Assembly (NCBI RefSeq): GCF_000429685.1
Contig: NZ_AUCI01000019.1
Span: 1-64,000, forward strand
Reading direction: 5' to 3'
Source: Salibacterium aidingense DSM 18341
GTDB taxonomy: Bacteria > Bacillota > Bacilli > Bacillales > Marinococcaceae
Length of the DNA stretch: 64,000 nt
Shown here: piece by piece, positions 23,250 through 32,446 of the stretch
How the letters are laid out: the number at the start of each line of letters is the position of its first letter
Position numbering within the stretch: position 1 is the stretch's first letter
Position numbers and translations under genes: made by a program
The notes under the pieces: generated by a model
The model's database searches: none
The model's input: only the letters and a program-made list of their open reading frames with translations
Told to the model about the DNA's origin: nothing

Positions 23250-24794
23250 TTACTCCGTGAAAGGCTCCAAAGGTTTAGCGGCGGGGCCTTCTATTACTTC
23301 ACCTGTATAAGAAAAACGCGAACCGTGGCAGGGACAATCCCATGATCTTTCCCCATCGTTCCAGACTACTTCGCACCCCATATGGGTACAAGTCGTATCA
23401 ACAAGAAACAGTTCCCCCTTTTGATTTCTATAGGCCCCTGCTTTCTTTCCGTTCCATTCGACTACTGCCCCTTCGTCGTGCTCCAGCTCCTTTAAACCTT
23501 TTTGGGATTGTTTCAGCTTTCCTTTTACTAATTCTTTGCCAACATCCGTATTTTCTTTCACGAAGGAAACAATATCTTCTCTTTTTCGTTTCTTTCTCGT
23601 CGGATCAAAAAGGCTGCTATACTCATTTTCCCGCTGTAAGACGTGATCTGACAGGATGGAGCCAGCTATTATGCCATTAGACATTCCCCATTTGGCATAA
23701 CCCGTGGCGACTAAAACATTTTCTTTGCCGGAAACCATCGGGCCGATGTATGGCACCTTATCCAGCGTAACCAGGTCTTGGGCAGACCAGCGGTACGGGA
23801 TAGCTTCGATACCAAAATACTTTTCCCCGTATTCTTTCAGTTTTTGGTATTTTTGCGAAGTGTTTTCCTCATGCTTTCCTACAGGATGGCTCTCTCCTCC
23901 GATCAATAAAAGATCTTCTCCGTCCTCCATTGGAGCAGAGCGAAGAGATCGAACAGGGCTGTCAGCATTTATATACATCCCCTTTGGTATAGGACTGCGG
24001 GGGCGGACGGCAAGGACATAAGAGCGTTCCGCATGAAGACGGCTGTAATACTTGCCGTCACTATCATTGAACGGAAAATGGGAACTGACAATAACCTGGC
24101 TGCTCTGCACGCGATAACCTTGCGCGGTTTTTATCTCCGGCTTGTCTTTATGATGGATGTCCACGACTCGCGTTTGTTCGAAAATAAGTCCCCCATTGTC
24201 TTGAATAGAGCGAACAAGACCCCTGCAGAATTTCACGGGGTGGAACTGGGCTTGATTCCGGAGGACAAGAGCCTCCTTCACCTGATAAGGGAGATCTATT
24301 TCGCTTGCAGCGGAGCCGCCGTTTATCCCTAATTTCTCATAGGCTTTTGCTTCTTTTTCTACCTGTTTCCTATTTTCTTCCCGTGAGGTATACAGATAGA
24401 CATCGTCCGTACGAAGATCACAATCAATCTGACGTTTTTCAGCTGTACGATGGATAAAAGAAAGAGCTTTTTCATTGGCTTGGAAATATAATTGTGCTTT
24501 CTCTTCACCAAAAGTCCGTATTAAATCCTCGTAGATCAACCCATGCTGCGATGATATTTTTGCTGTCGTGTAACCGGTCGTGCCTTCTAAAACATTTTTT
24601 GCCTCCACAAGCGCTACGTTTACGCCTTCCATTGCGAGGAGATAAGCGGCTGTAAATCCTGTGATCCCAGCGCCAACAATCGTAACATCTACCGAAAGAT
24701 CCTCTTCTATTTTGGGAAAGGAGGGGACGTCCTCCGATTCCCTCCATAATGAACGCGGATACACTGGGAGCATTTGAGACGAGTCTGTGCTCAT
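23250..24794 (-). CDS. FAD-dependent oxidoreductase with C-terminal Rieske domain (YhfW-like)
   Basis: 514 residues. The N-terminal half is a DAAO-type FAD domain with VTIVGAGITGFTAAYLLAME (GxGxxG) and the later VATGYAKWGMSNGIIAGS. The last 90 residues are a Rieske domain: CTHMGCEVVWN gives the first Cys/His pair and WDCPCHGSRFSYTGEVIEGP the second, so a [2Fe-2S] cluster should form. The whole resembles B. subtilis YhfW, of unknown substrate. TGAAAGGAGACTT precedes the start. Probably cytosolic and transcribed alone. Confidence 0.92.
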   Translation of the reverse strand: MSTDSSQMLPVYPRSLWRESEDVPSFPKIEEDLSVDVTIVGAGITGFTAAYLLAMEGVNVALVEAKNVLEGTTGYTTAKISSQHGLIYEDLIRTFGEEKAQLYFQANEKALSFIHRTAEKRQIDCDLRTDDVYLYTSREENRKQVEKEAKAYEKLGINGGSAASEIDLPYQVKEALVLRNQAQFHPVKFCRGLVRSIQDNGGLIFEQTRVVDIHHKDKPEIKTAQGYRVQSSQVIVSSHFPFNDSDGKYYSRLHAERSYVLAVRPRSPIPKGMYINADSPVRSLRSAPMEDGEDLLLIGGESHPVGKHEENTSQKYQKLKEYGEKYFGIEAIPYRWSAQDLVTLDKVPYIGPMVSGKENVLVATGYAKWGMSNGIIAGSILSDHVLQRENEYSSLFDPTRKKRKREDIVSFVKENTDVGKELVKGKLKQSQKGLKELEHDEGAVVEWNGKKAGAYRNQKGELFLVDTTCTHMGCEVVWNDGERSWDCPCHGSRFSYTGEVIEGPAAKPLEPFTE

Positions 24795-25343
24795 GAAAAG
24801 TCTCCTTTCAACTAATCAGCCCGGGCTTGAATTAACGTGGTCCATGAGTGGAAAAAGCCAGTCACTACCCTACAGGCCTACAAGAACCCTGCCCCCCTTA
24901 TTCCCGGATTGTGCAAAAATATGTGTGGGTTTGGGGAGTTTCGATAAAAAAAGACGAAAATATTACGCGCTTTGCTTATTTGGTCGTTTAAAACGCAAAA
25001 AGCGCCCATTACAAAGCAGGCTTTTCGTAAAATAAGAGTTTGAGAGATCAGATGGGAAGGTATAGCTTTTCTATCACAGTTGATAGGAGCAGACAATCGG
25101 GAAGGAAAGAACCGGGCTCAAAAAAAAGGAGAAAAAAACACCAGCAACGGTATCTGGAAAATAAGCAAAGTGGTGAATGGCAATGCCTGATCAATGATAA
25201 AACAACCAAGCTTTTAATGAAGACAATCAGTTGCTTCCGTCGCCATCAATGAGCGAGCTTCCAAAAGGAAGTTTAATTAAAGTAAAGCTTCCACTTCTCC
25301 ATCCAAGGAAAGCCGTTCAACTCTTATAAAGAAGGGGAATTTT
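24795..25343. other. 550-base gap without a supported gene
   Basis: A short + strand frame near 25040-25252 (basic, Lys/Arg-rich) has no ribosome site and no recognisable content. Nothing else stands out apart from AT-rich stretches and a TTCCAAAAGGAAG inverted repeat near 25260. Confidence 0.3.
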
Positions 25344-26051
25344 ATGCCTGAAAGACAGAAACCAACATGGATCGCCCGGCAGACTTGGGAAGACTTGCTT
25401 TTCATTCATTGGGCAGTCAACGTCGAGGACCTCCGCCCGCATATTCCAGACTTTTTAGATATCGAAACATTTAATGGAAAAGCTTGGATCGGGGTAGTGC
25501 CTTTTCAAGCAAGTGAGAACCGCTTACGAGGGATGTCACGCCCGCTTCCATTTAGCACGTTTTTAGAGTTAAATGTGCGGACCTATGTGTCTTACCGCGG
25601 GGAACCTGGAGTTTATTTCCTTACGATGGACGCCAACCACCGTTTAGCAGTAACTGGGGCCCGGCATCTTATAGGTCTCCCATACTTTATGGCGGATATG
25701 ACGCTTAAAAAAGAATCTGATACAATATTATTTTCCAGCAAAAGAAAGCACAGCGGCGTGATCCCTGCTTTTTTTTCAGCGCGTTACCTCCCCTATTCCA
25801 AGCCGGGATTATCAGCTAAGGAATCACTAACGACCTGGCTGACAGAACGGTACTGTCTTTGGAAGGTGATCAGAAATAAGGTGTTTAAAAGACCGATTTA
25901 CCATGAGCCATGGGAACTGCAAGAAGCAGGACTGGTGATAACAACGGACAAACTTCTTGACTTTCTGCCTGCTTCTGCGTTTCAGGAGGATCCATTGGTT
26001 CATTACGCTGCGGCTAAAACGGTGTATTTTTTTCCTATTGAAAGAAAATAA
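25344..26051 (+). CDS. YqjF family protein (DUF2071)
   Basis: 235 residues. The opening WIARQTWEDLLFIHWAV and VEDLRPHIPDFLDIETFNG, then AWIGVVPFQASENRLRG and YVSYRGEPGVYFLTMDANH are the DUF2071/YqjF pattern. Members are soluble proteins of unknown function, sometimes thought to be lyase-like folds (acetoacetate decarboxylase-like). AAGAAGGGGAATTTT precedes the start. Alone, with a weak terminator after it. Confidence 0.88.
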   Translation: MPERQKPTWIARQTWEDLLFIHWAVNVEDLRPHIPDFLDIETFNGKAWIGVVPFQASENRLRGMSRPLPFSTFLELNVRTYVSYRGEPGVYFLTMDANHRLAVTGARHLIGLPYFMADMTLKKESDTILFSSKRKHSGVIPAFFSARYLPYSKPGLSAKESLTTWLTERYCLWKVIRNKVFKRPIYHEPWELQEAGLVITTDKLLDFLPASAFQEDPLVHYAAAKTVYFFPIERK

Positions 26052-26106
26052 TAAAAAGTAAGGGCTACCTCCCATATAAGGAATCAGGATGTTTCGCCCT
26101 TTTTTT
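26050..26106 (+). terminator. terminator after yqjF-like gene
   Basis: AAGGGC pairs with GCCCTTTTTTT across an irregular 30-base loop. The T run is strong, the stem weak. Confidence 0.4.
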
Positions 26107-26131
26107 GCGCTCGAATTGATGCTTTTAACTA

Positions 26132-28372
26132 CTACTCCGTAATTTTCTCCACTCTGCAGGAAGCCTGCTTGAATATTGGCTGATGGGAAAGGGGATCAAC
26201 TACATCAATGGTTAATTGGTTAGCCGCTTGATTTTCCTCCCAATTTCCATAGTGAAACGGGATAAAGACTTCTCCCTGATTTACTTCCGTTCCGATTCGG
26301 GCAGGAACTTTAATAGACCCTCTAGGAGAAAACACCTGCACGAGTTCTCCTTCCGATATATCTAAAAAGCTGGCATCGTCTTCATGTATCGTCACATAGG
26401 CCTCGGGAGCTTTTTCATTCAGTTCTGGGGAGCGGGCTGTTTTTGTTCTTGTATGCCAGTGCCAGAGTAAACGACCGGTGTTAAGCCAAAAAGGAAAATC
26501 TTTTCTTGGTTTTTCTGGAGCACCCAGGTGTCTGGTGGGATGGAAAATAGCTTTACCGTCAGCATTTAATTGTTCGAATTCCTTCTCGGTTTTAGGACGC
26601 CCGGTGACCATGTCCTTGCCATAGCTTTGACAGTACTCCGGCTCCGTAGGAAAGTGGTGGTTTTCATATAAACGAACGGTACCTTCCGGTTTGCTCTGGG
26701 TGGCAGGCCAGCGAATGCCGTTTTCTTTTTCGAGCTTTTCATACGTCATCCCCGACATATCGCTTGGACGCCCCTCTGAAACTTTTTTCCATTCCTCAAA
26801 CGCTTCTTCTGGGGTGGAATAACCGACAAGCGGGTTCCCATCTTTATCTTGAAGCTCCATCCGTCTGCTGAAATCAATAAGGATATCCAAATCGCTCTTG
26901 ACGTTTGGCGGCGGTTCTACTGCTTTTCGGAGAACATTAATGGTGCGGTCTGCATTTTCCATCGTTCCTTCCTTTTCTCCCCACATCGCAGGCGGAAGCA
27001 CGACGTCGGCCACCTCCGTTGTTTCGGTCAGAAAAGGATCCTGCACGACGACAAACGTTTTTTCTAAAGCTTTCTTTGCCCTGGGCAAATTAGGCAAAGA
27101 GACAAGAGGATTGGTATGAATGTTCCAGAAAAATCCGATTTTTTCTTTTTCCATAAGCTCTATTTGTTTTATGATGCCTTTTTCCGGTCCAACCGCCAGC
27201 ATAGATTCTTCCACATTCCAGAGTTCCGCCACTTCGCGAAGGTGCTCCGGGTTTTCGGGGTTGCGGTTTCCCGGGTATGTCCCTACCCCGCCTACAGTAC
27301 GGTTGCCAGAAGAACTGGGCTGACCCGCCATATGGAGTGGTCCGCTTCCGGGTTTACCAATTAATCCCCTCATAAGATGGAGGTTATTAATGGCCACGCA
27401 GGCACTTGTAGCATCACTGCTTTGAAAAGCACCTTGCAGGGTAGTAGAGACAAGGCTTTCTGTTCTACCAAGCTTTTCGGCGGCTAATCGAAGAGTGGGA
27501 ACGGGTATAGCGGCTTCATTGCCGGCTCTCTCTAAGGACCAAGGTTCTACGGACTCTTTCATTTCGTTGAACTGAACAGTATTTTTTTCAATAAATTCTT
27601 CATCCAGCCATCCTTCGGAAATGATCTCGCGGATGAGGCCGTTTAATAGGGCTGCATTGGTGGCTGGTTTTAATTGTAAATGGAGATCGGCTTCTTTTGC
27701 GGTGAGTGTTTCCCTAGGATCGGCAACAATTAAATAAGGTTTGCCCGTCTTCTTCTTTCTTTCCATGATGCGATCGAAAAATACAGTACCTGTTTCGGCA
27801 GGATTATGTCCGAACAGCATAATCGTTTCCGCCTCGTCCAGATCTTCAAACGAAGCCGGCACCCCGTCTGCCCCAAAGGATTGAAGCAGACACCATTCCG
27901 TGGTAGCCGTACAAAGCCGGGTGTTGGCATCTAGTAAATGAGTGCCAAGGCCGGCTCTGCCAATTTTAGCAATGGTATAATAGTCTTCTAGAAATCCCTG
28001 TCCCGTAGAATAAATGGCTGCCCCGTCTCCGCCTTTTTCCTTCATTACTTCTTTCGCTTTTTTTACGATATAATTCATGGCTTCTTCCCAGGAGGCCTTT
28101 TCTAAATTTCCTTCTTTGTTGCGGATGAGAGGGTGTAACAAACGGTCTTCATGGTTGTTGGGCTCCCACTGGTATTGAGCCTTTGGATCCAATCTGCCTA
28201 AATTTATGGAGTCATCTTTTTTACCTTTGACACCAACAATGTGTCCTTCTTTGACAGCAATATCACATCCACAGCCAATCGAACATAAATTACAAGTACT
28301 GTGGACCCACTTTTCTACTTCTCCCTGGCTGTGGATATGGATATCCTGCCGCTCGTCTCCCCAAGCCATCAT
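26132..28372 (-). CDS. molybdopterin oxidoreductase (DMSO reductase superfamily)
   Basis: About 746 residues, starting at the ATG at 28372 after AAAGGAGTTATT; the longer frame lacks a site. No twin-arginine signal is seen, so it is cytosolic. An N-terminal Fe-S motif reads CNLCSIGCGCD; where many relatives have a fourth Cys in GRLCPKG this protein has GRLDPKAQ. The Mo ligand is most likely the Cys in NTRLCTATTEW. Cofactor-binding segments include GHNPAETGTVFF, ADPRETLTAKEADLHL, AINNLHLMRGLIGKPGSG and, at the C-terminus, INTGRLLWHWHT-like LNTGRLLWHWHTRTKT. This is the assimilatory nitrate reductase/formate dehydrogenase-like group; the substrate is not certain. Co-transcribed with the small gene 19 bases upstream. 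Confidence 0.88.
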   Translation of the reverse strand: MMAWGDERQDIHIHSQGEVEKWVHSTCNLCSIGCGCDIAVKEGHIVGVKGKKDDSINLGRLDPKAQYQWEPNNHEDRLLHPLIRNKEGNLEKASWEEAMNYIVKKAKEVMKEKGGDGAAIYSTGQGFLEDYYTIAKIGRAGLGTHLLDANTRLCTATTEWCLLQSFGADGVPASFEDLDEAETIMLFGHNPAETGTVFFDRIMERKKKTGKPYLIVADPRETLTAKEADLHLQLKPATNAALLNGLIREIISEGWLDEEFIEKNTVQFNEMKESVEPWSLERAGNEAAIPVPTLRLAAEKLGRTESLVSTTLQGAFQSSDATSACVAINNLHLMRGLIGKPGSGPLHMAGQPSSSGNRTVGGVGTYPGNRNPENPEHLREVAELWNVEESMLAVGPEKGIIKQIELMEKEKIGFFWNIHTNPLVSLPNLPRAKKALEKTFVVVQDPFLTETTEVADVVLPPAMWGEKEGTMENADRTINVLRKAVEPPPNVKSDLDILIDFSRRMELQDKDGNPLVGYSTPEEAFEEWKKVSEGRPSDMSGMTYEKLEKENGIRWPATQSKPEGTVRLYENHHFPTEPEYCQSYGKDMVTGRPKTEKEFEQLNADGKAIFHPTRHLGAPEKPRKDFPFWLNTGRLLWHWHTRTKTARSPELNEKAPEAYVTIHEDDASFLDISEGELVQVFSPRGSIKVPARIGTEVNQGEVFIPFHYGNWEENQAANQLTIDVVDPLSHQPIFKQASCRVEKITE

Positions 28373-28391
28373 AATAACTCCTTTGTGTGGA

Positions 28392-28832
28392 CTAATCTCG
28401 ATATAGTGTTGGAATGACATAAGGAATATGATCTTCCCGCAGGAAGTCTTCCTCATCTGGCAAAGCTTCTTCTAAAGTGTCAGACATCTTATTGAATAAA
28501 TCATTCATTTCTTCTAGTTTATCTTCCTTTAGAAAGTTATTTTGCTGGCAAATCCTTTTCCAGCCTTGAAAGTGCAGTTTTTCCACTTCATCATCTCGAT
28601 AAATAATTTTGACCCATTCCACCAGTTTAGAATAAACCGGCATCTCTTCTTCTTTTAAGTAGGAAAGCAGTTTTTCTATCGTTGATTTTTTTTCTTCCAG
28701 CACAAGACGAAACCGTATCTCAAGAGGATCATCTCGGAAATATTGGAGCTCAATCAGTTCAGATAATATCAGGTCTACCCGATAGAAAGCTTCATAAATA
28801 TGGTCTATTTCTTTTTGTTCGACATTGCTCAT
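28392..28832 (-). CDS. hypothetical helical protein upstream of the Mo enzyme
   Basis: 146 residues, acidic and almost wholly helical (MSNVEQKEIDHIYEAFYRVD, LILSELIELQYF, EEKKSTIEKLLSYLKEEEMP). I do not recognise the family. It is 19 bases ahead of the molybdopterin oxidoreductase and the two must share a transcript, so it may be a dedicated chaperone or electron-transfer partner for it, by analogy with NarJ-type chaperones; that is inference only. AAAAGGGAGGAAATAGG precedes the start. Confidence 0.7.
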   Translation of the reverse strand: MSNVEQKEIDHIYEAFYRVDLILSELIELQYFRDDPLEIRFRLVLEEKKSTIEKLLSYLKEEEMPVYSKLVEWVKIIYRDDEVEKLHFQGWKRICQQNNFLKEDKLEEMNDLFNKMSDTLEEALPDEEDFLREDHIPYVIPTLYRD

Positions 28833-28897
28833 TCCTATTTCCTCCCTTTTTTGTTTCTATTCCTTTTCCCTTAAGTAATAAAACATCCCACTTTGGT

Positions 28898-28954
28898 AAA
28901 GGGAAAAAAACCAGCATACTATCGATGCCCCCTTTTGTTATACTCTTTCGTTAA
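28898..28954 (+). pseudogene. decayed relative of the 22-residue gene
   Basis: The DNA here matches the 4789-4857 gene: AAAAACC-AGCAT-CT-TCGATG and, at the end, TACTCTTTCGTTAA are shared, giving ...SILSMPPFVILFR. There is a short deletion and no start codon or ribosome site, so it is a remnant. Confidence 0.4.
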
Positions 28955-28966
28955 TAACCGTAAAGA

Positions 28967-29136
28967 GTCTGGATAAAATCATATAGGCCAGATAAAAATC
29001 CGAACGATTATCTACATTCTCCATTAGAATTTGGCATCGTTCGGATTTTTTTATGCTGCATCTGTCCTCTTAAAACGGAGTATACCGCACTATCAATAAT
29101 TCGTCTTTCGGGAGAAGTCATTTAGTTTTGTCCCAT
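28967..29136. repeat. MITE-like element, shortened copy
   Basis: Left end GTCTGGATAAAATC, right end TTTTGTCCCA, with the same internal hairpin (AAAAATCCGAACGAT and complement) and the same ACTATCAATAATTCGTC region as the element at 81-303. About 50 bases are deleted from the middle. Confidence 0.6.
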
Positions 29137-29145
29137 ATTCAAAGA

Positions 29146-29213
29146 GTCTGGGACAAAACATTATCATGGACAAAAAATCCGAACGATTTTTTCCATAAAT
29201 CGTTCGGATTTTT
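29146..29213. repeat. hairpin-only relative of the MITE-like element
   Basis: GTCTGGGACAAAA followed by AAAAATCCGAACGATTTT and its complement. The right end is missing; the next repeat begins 20 bases later. Confidence 0.5.
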
Positions 29214-29233
29214 GTGTATTGTTCTATCGCTGC

Positions 29234-29344
29234 GTCAAAATAGGTCGCTTTCCGCGGGCACGGCTCGAGCCTCCTCGGAAGAAAGCCACTTCCTGCGGGG
29301 TCTCGAGACTCGTGCTTTTCCCGCAGGAGTCGACCTATTTTGAC
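29234..29344. repeat. 111-bp palindromic repeat
   Basis: Perfect 14-bp terminal inverted repeats GTCAAAATAGGTCG and CGACCTATTTTGAC bound a GC-rich core that includes TCCTGCGGG and CCCGCAGGA as inner inverted arms. Repeats with this TTTCCGCGGGC/CCCGCAGGAGTC core are common in Bacillaceae genomes. No protein is encoded. Confidence 0.6.
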
Positions 29345-29790
29345 TCCGCTGAATGGACGTTCTTGTTATATAAACCCTAAGATGTCCGTTTTACCAATTT
29401 TTCTTTGGTTTGGCCCAACCTCCCTCTCTATTCAGCCGAGGCCGGCCACGGAGACTCCTATGGGACGAAGACGAACTGAAGATTCACTTAGTAATTCGAT
29501 CTTCTTTACCAAGTGAGCTGAAAAGCGCAGTGACCGGGTGCAGCAATCCCATCGTCATTGTTTTGTTCGGGTTTTCGGCCGGCTCCTATCCTTCTGTCCC
29601 GGCCTCTTCACGGTTTCTGTTCCGCCTGTTCTTCCGGCATTCCAGTGACCTGTAGACTTTCATTGAATCTTTCTTCGACGCCCTCCATTAATCATCCAGA
29701 GGGGGACGGCTCTCCACTTAGGCCGGACGACTAATAGGCTGTTACGCCGTGCAATAGAAATACAAGGAGACATTATTCCATGCGTTCCCC
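29345..29790. other. repeat-derived intergenic region
   Basis: GGCCGGCCAC and GACTCCTATGGGACGAAGACG pieces echo the inner part of the MITE-like element at 81-303 and related repeats, so this appears to be a mosaic of repeat debris. A 26-codon minus-strand frame (29608-29688, starting MEGVEERFNESLQVTG) exists but has no clear ribosome site; I do not call it a gene. Confidence 0.3.
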
Positions 29791-29800
29791 TTTCTCTCCT

Positions 29801-30010
29801 TTATTCTTCCTCTTCCACGTATTCCATTAAATCTCCGGGCTGACAGTCGAGTGCTTGACACAGGGCATCCAGAGTACTGAAGCGCACCGCTTTTCCTTTT
29901 TCGTTTTTTAATATGGATAAATTGGCTGGCGTGATATCGACTAATTCGGACAGTCTGTTTAAAGACATTTTTCGTTCTGCCATCATTACATCCAGTTTTA
30001 TTCTTATCAT
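29801..30010 (-). CDS. XRE-family helix-turn-helix regulator (YozG-like)
   Basis: 69 residues, a Cro/C1-type HTH: MIRIKLDVMMAERKMSLNRL then ELVDITPANLSILKNEK, and DALCQALDCQPGDLMEYV. The size and order match the Bacillus YozG protein, found next to the DUF2975 membrane protein YoaS, as here. CGGGAGGATC precedes the start. It overlaps no other gene and follows the membrane gene by 24 bases. Confidence 0.9.
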   Translation of the reverse strand: MIRIKLDVMMAERKMSLNRLSELVDITPANLSILKNEKGKAVRFSTLDALCQALDCQPGDLMEYVEEEE

Positions 30011-30034
30011 GATCCTCCCGCCTACTTTTAAGGA

Positions 30035-30585
30035 TTAGATTGTTTTTTTATTTTCTTCCACGGCCTCTACTGCTATTTTCATAGCGGAGGCAATAATGAG
30101 AAGGAAGACACCGCCGATGAACGCATCAATATAGGAAATATTGGAGTATTGAATGGTCGCATTGGACACATCAACTGCCGTCAAGGCTTTAGATAATATC
30201 AAGCCGTCGGTATATTTGAAGGCCGAGCCGAGCACCATGATGGTGACTCCCAGCCTGAAAATAATCGAGACATTTTCCTGCATAAATAAACTGTCTTGAT
30301 AAATATTTCTAAGCAGTTTCCGCATGTACCATAGAAACGCCATAACGAGCCATACCAAAAAAATGGTTGTTATAAAGGACAGTACCAGAAACGACGAGTC
30401 CGTATAAATGCCGGGCTGCTGCTCAAAGTGAATGTCAATATAACCGAAGATTGGCTGGCACGCGCCAAAAGAGGCAGCAAGAGCGCTTGTGCGGATACCC
30501 TTGGAATCAATATATCTACGCTCGTACGCAAGAAAAAAAGTTGGGAGACGTAACAGTTAAAAATTTTGGAAGCCTTATCAGCCAT
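30035..30585 (-). pseudogene. DUF2975 (YoaS-like) membrane protein, frameshifted
   Basis: The 3' two-thirds form an open frame with three membrane helices (FITTIFLVWLVMAFLWYMR, VSIIFRLGVTIMVLGSAF, SYIDAFIGGVFLLIIASAM) typical of DUF2975. The 5' part, MADKASKIFNCYVSQLFFL, is in another frame; the switch occurs in the T run near 30520-30530, where the sequence continues as AYERRYIDSKGIRTSAL. One base indel explains it. The adjacent YozG-like regulator supports the assignment. Either a mutation or a homopolymer sequence error. Confidence 0.7.
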
Positions 30586-30630
30586 AGCTTCCCTTCGTTT
30601 CTCTCCATCAGCTGTTTTTTTACCATAAAA

Positions 30631-30649
30631 TTCGACAAGTACCAGGCAC
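30631..30649 (+). repeat. GTGACAGGCACC repeat, short form
   Basis: TTCGACAAGTACCAGGCAC, a short form with ACCAGG in place of GACAGG. Two bases before a long-form copy. Confidence 0.75.
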
Positions 30650-30651
30650 TT

Positions 30652-30680
30652 TTCGACAAAAACCGGGGCGTGCCAGGCAC
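30652..30680 (+). repeat. GTGACAGGCACC repeat, long form (GTGCCAGGCAC variant)
   Basis: TTCGACAAAAA then CCGGGGCGTGCCAGGCAC. The same GACAGG-to-GCCAGG change is seen at 34309 and 54020, defining a sub-family. Confidence 0.85.
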
Positions 30681-30800
30681 GGCAGGTCAAGCGTTGATAA
30701 TGGGGAACCAACGATAGACTAAGAACATTAAGACAGTTAAAATTCTATATAGAAGGAAAATTGTAATTCTAGATCACCACTTAAAAGAAGGTTGTGAATC

Positions 30801-31628
30801 ATGCAGATAAAAGAAACACTTGCCAAGCAAGTATTAACGGAGGCAAAAGGATATTTAGATGTTGGATTCACTCATTCTTTAAATCCATACAGCGGGTGTG
30901 CTTTTTCCTGTCTTTACTGTTATGTCAGAGAAATGCCCATACAAAGATTCAAAGACCTTCCCTGGGGAGAATGGGTGGATATCAAAAAGAATGCTGCTGA
31001 CAATTACAGGAACGAAATGAAAAAACTTCGCAGGAAAACAAAACCGGTGAATATTTTTATGTCTTCTGCAACAGATCCGTACCAACCCATAGAACGAAAA
31101 GCGAATATAACACGAGGGATATTAGAAGCAATGATAGAATGCCCACCTGATTTTCTCCAAATTCAAACACGCAGCCCGCTCGTCAAAAGGGATATAGATG
31201 TAATTATACAATTAAAAGAGAAATGTAAAGTCCTTATATCTTTGACAATCGAAACAGATCGGGAAGACATAAAAAGGGTATTTGCTCCGTACGCTCCCGG
31301 AATAAAACGGCGATTGAAAGTTTTGAAAGAACTGCATGATGCGGAAATACCAACACAAGCATCAATTTCTCCTGTCTTACCATTTACACCAGAGTTTCCA
31401 AAAGCATTGGAAGGAATAGTGGACCATATTTGGATTGACACCTTGAACATGGGAGATGGTTCCATGGGGAAACGTTCAGAGAGATTAGGAATGCCGAAGT
31501 TATTTAGAGAAAACGGGCTGGAAAGATGGGATCAACCAAATTTACATGTCAAGGTGGAAAAGTATTTTAAAAAGTACTTTCCCCCAGAAATGGTACACGT
31601 TTCGAAGAATGAAGCCTTCCCCAGATAA
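30801..31628 (+). CDS. SplB-like radical SAM protein (COG1533)
   Basis: 275 residues. The cluster motif is CAFSCLYCYVRE (CxxxCxxC), preceded by NPYSGC; VNIFMSSATDPYQPIERK and LQIQTRSPLVKRDID are the usual following segments of the Rv2578c/SplB-like group. These enzymes use a [4Fe-4S] cluster and SAM; spore photoproduct lyase is a distant relative, but this protein is shorter and lacks evidence for that activity. AGAAGGTTGTG precedes the start. Transcribed alone. Confidence 0.9.
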   Translation: MQIKETLAKQVLTEAKGYLDVGFTHSLNPYSGCAFSCLYCYVREMPIQRFKDLPWGEWVDIKKNAADNYRNEMKKLRRKTKPVNIFMSSATDPYQPIERKANITRGILEAMIECPPDFLQIQTRSPLVKRDIDVIIQLKEKCKVLISLTIETDREDIKRVFAPYAPGIKRRLKVLKELHDAEIPTQASISPVLPFTPEFPKALEGIVDHIWIDTLNMGDGSMGKRSERLGMPKLFRENGLERWDQPNLHVKVEKYFKKYFPPEMVHVSKNEAFPR

Positions 31629-31846
31629 CGGGGAAGACGCTGTTCCATTCGGGTTTAATATTTATCGTCCCATCATTCCGCCGTCACAGATTCCATGACC
31701 GATCCTCCACAATCGGCCCTTTCGTAGAGTACGGATAAAACCCGTAAATATTCTACTTTGGCTTTCTCGTGGAGTGCTTTGCTGTGGGGCAGCCCTTTTT
31801 TCAAGGAAAATGCCCTATTGTACAATGCAGGGGGAACTATCACCAT

Positions 31847-32305
31847 TCATTTTTTCCAATTCTGTATCTCTATGATATTTCCTTCGGGGTCTTCGGCATA
31901 AACAACTGTTAAGACTCCGAGGGACGTAAACTCTTTTTCTTGTAAAGCTCCATATTTCTTTCCACCGTATTCGATGAACTTATCCAGTACTTCTTCCACG
32001 TTATCCACTACAAATGCAATATGCCCAAATCCTTGCCGGCTAATATCTGATGGATGCCTCTCAGGGTTTTCTGGATTATATTCGAAAATCTCTAAAGTAG
32101 GCCCCGCCTCGTAACCAGGTAATGTTAAGTGGATGCCTTTAATATTTACATCGTCTATATTCGTTACTTTTTCTATCCATTTGCTGGAGAGATCTCTTTC
32201 GGGAAATACAGGTTTACAATCAAAGACCTTAATATAAAAATCAGAAAGGCTACGCCAGTCTTTTGCCACAATGTTTGTGTGAGCATATTTAATGGACACC
32301 GACAT
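31847..32305 (-). CDS. VOC-family (glyoxalase-like) protein
   Basis: 152 residues with two beta-alpha-beta3 modules: KYAHTNIVAKDWRSLSDFY and FGHIAFVVDNVEEVLDKF. Metal ligands can be read as His in KYAHTNI and the Glu in LEIFEYNPE, then His in GFGHIAF and Glu in GNIIEIQNW, suggesting an intact metal site. Members include glyoxalases, dioxygenases and antibiotic-resistance proteins; which applies here is unknown. Ribosome site AAAGGCAGGGGAATG. Confidence 0.87.
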   Translation of the reverse strand: MSVSIKYAHTNIVAKDWRSLSDFYIKVFDCKPVFPERDLSSKWIEKVTNIDDVNIKGIHLTLPGYEAGPTLEIFEYNPENPERHPSDISRQGFGHIAFVVDNVEEVLDKFIEYGGKKYGALQEKEFTSLGVLTVVYAEDPEGNIIEIQNWKK

Positions 32306-32446
32306 TCCCCTGCCTTTGTTAAAAATATATCACTACGTTAACATATTTATCTTAATAGATAATTCCCCTTATTTTCCATAAGATTCTTATTATCATGGAT
32401 CTCAAAGAGAAGGCCTGCTCCTTTTCATCCATAACATCCCAATGTG

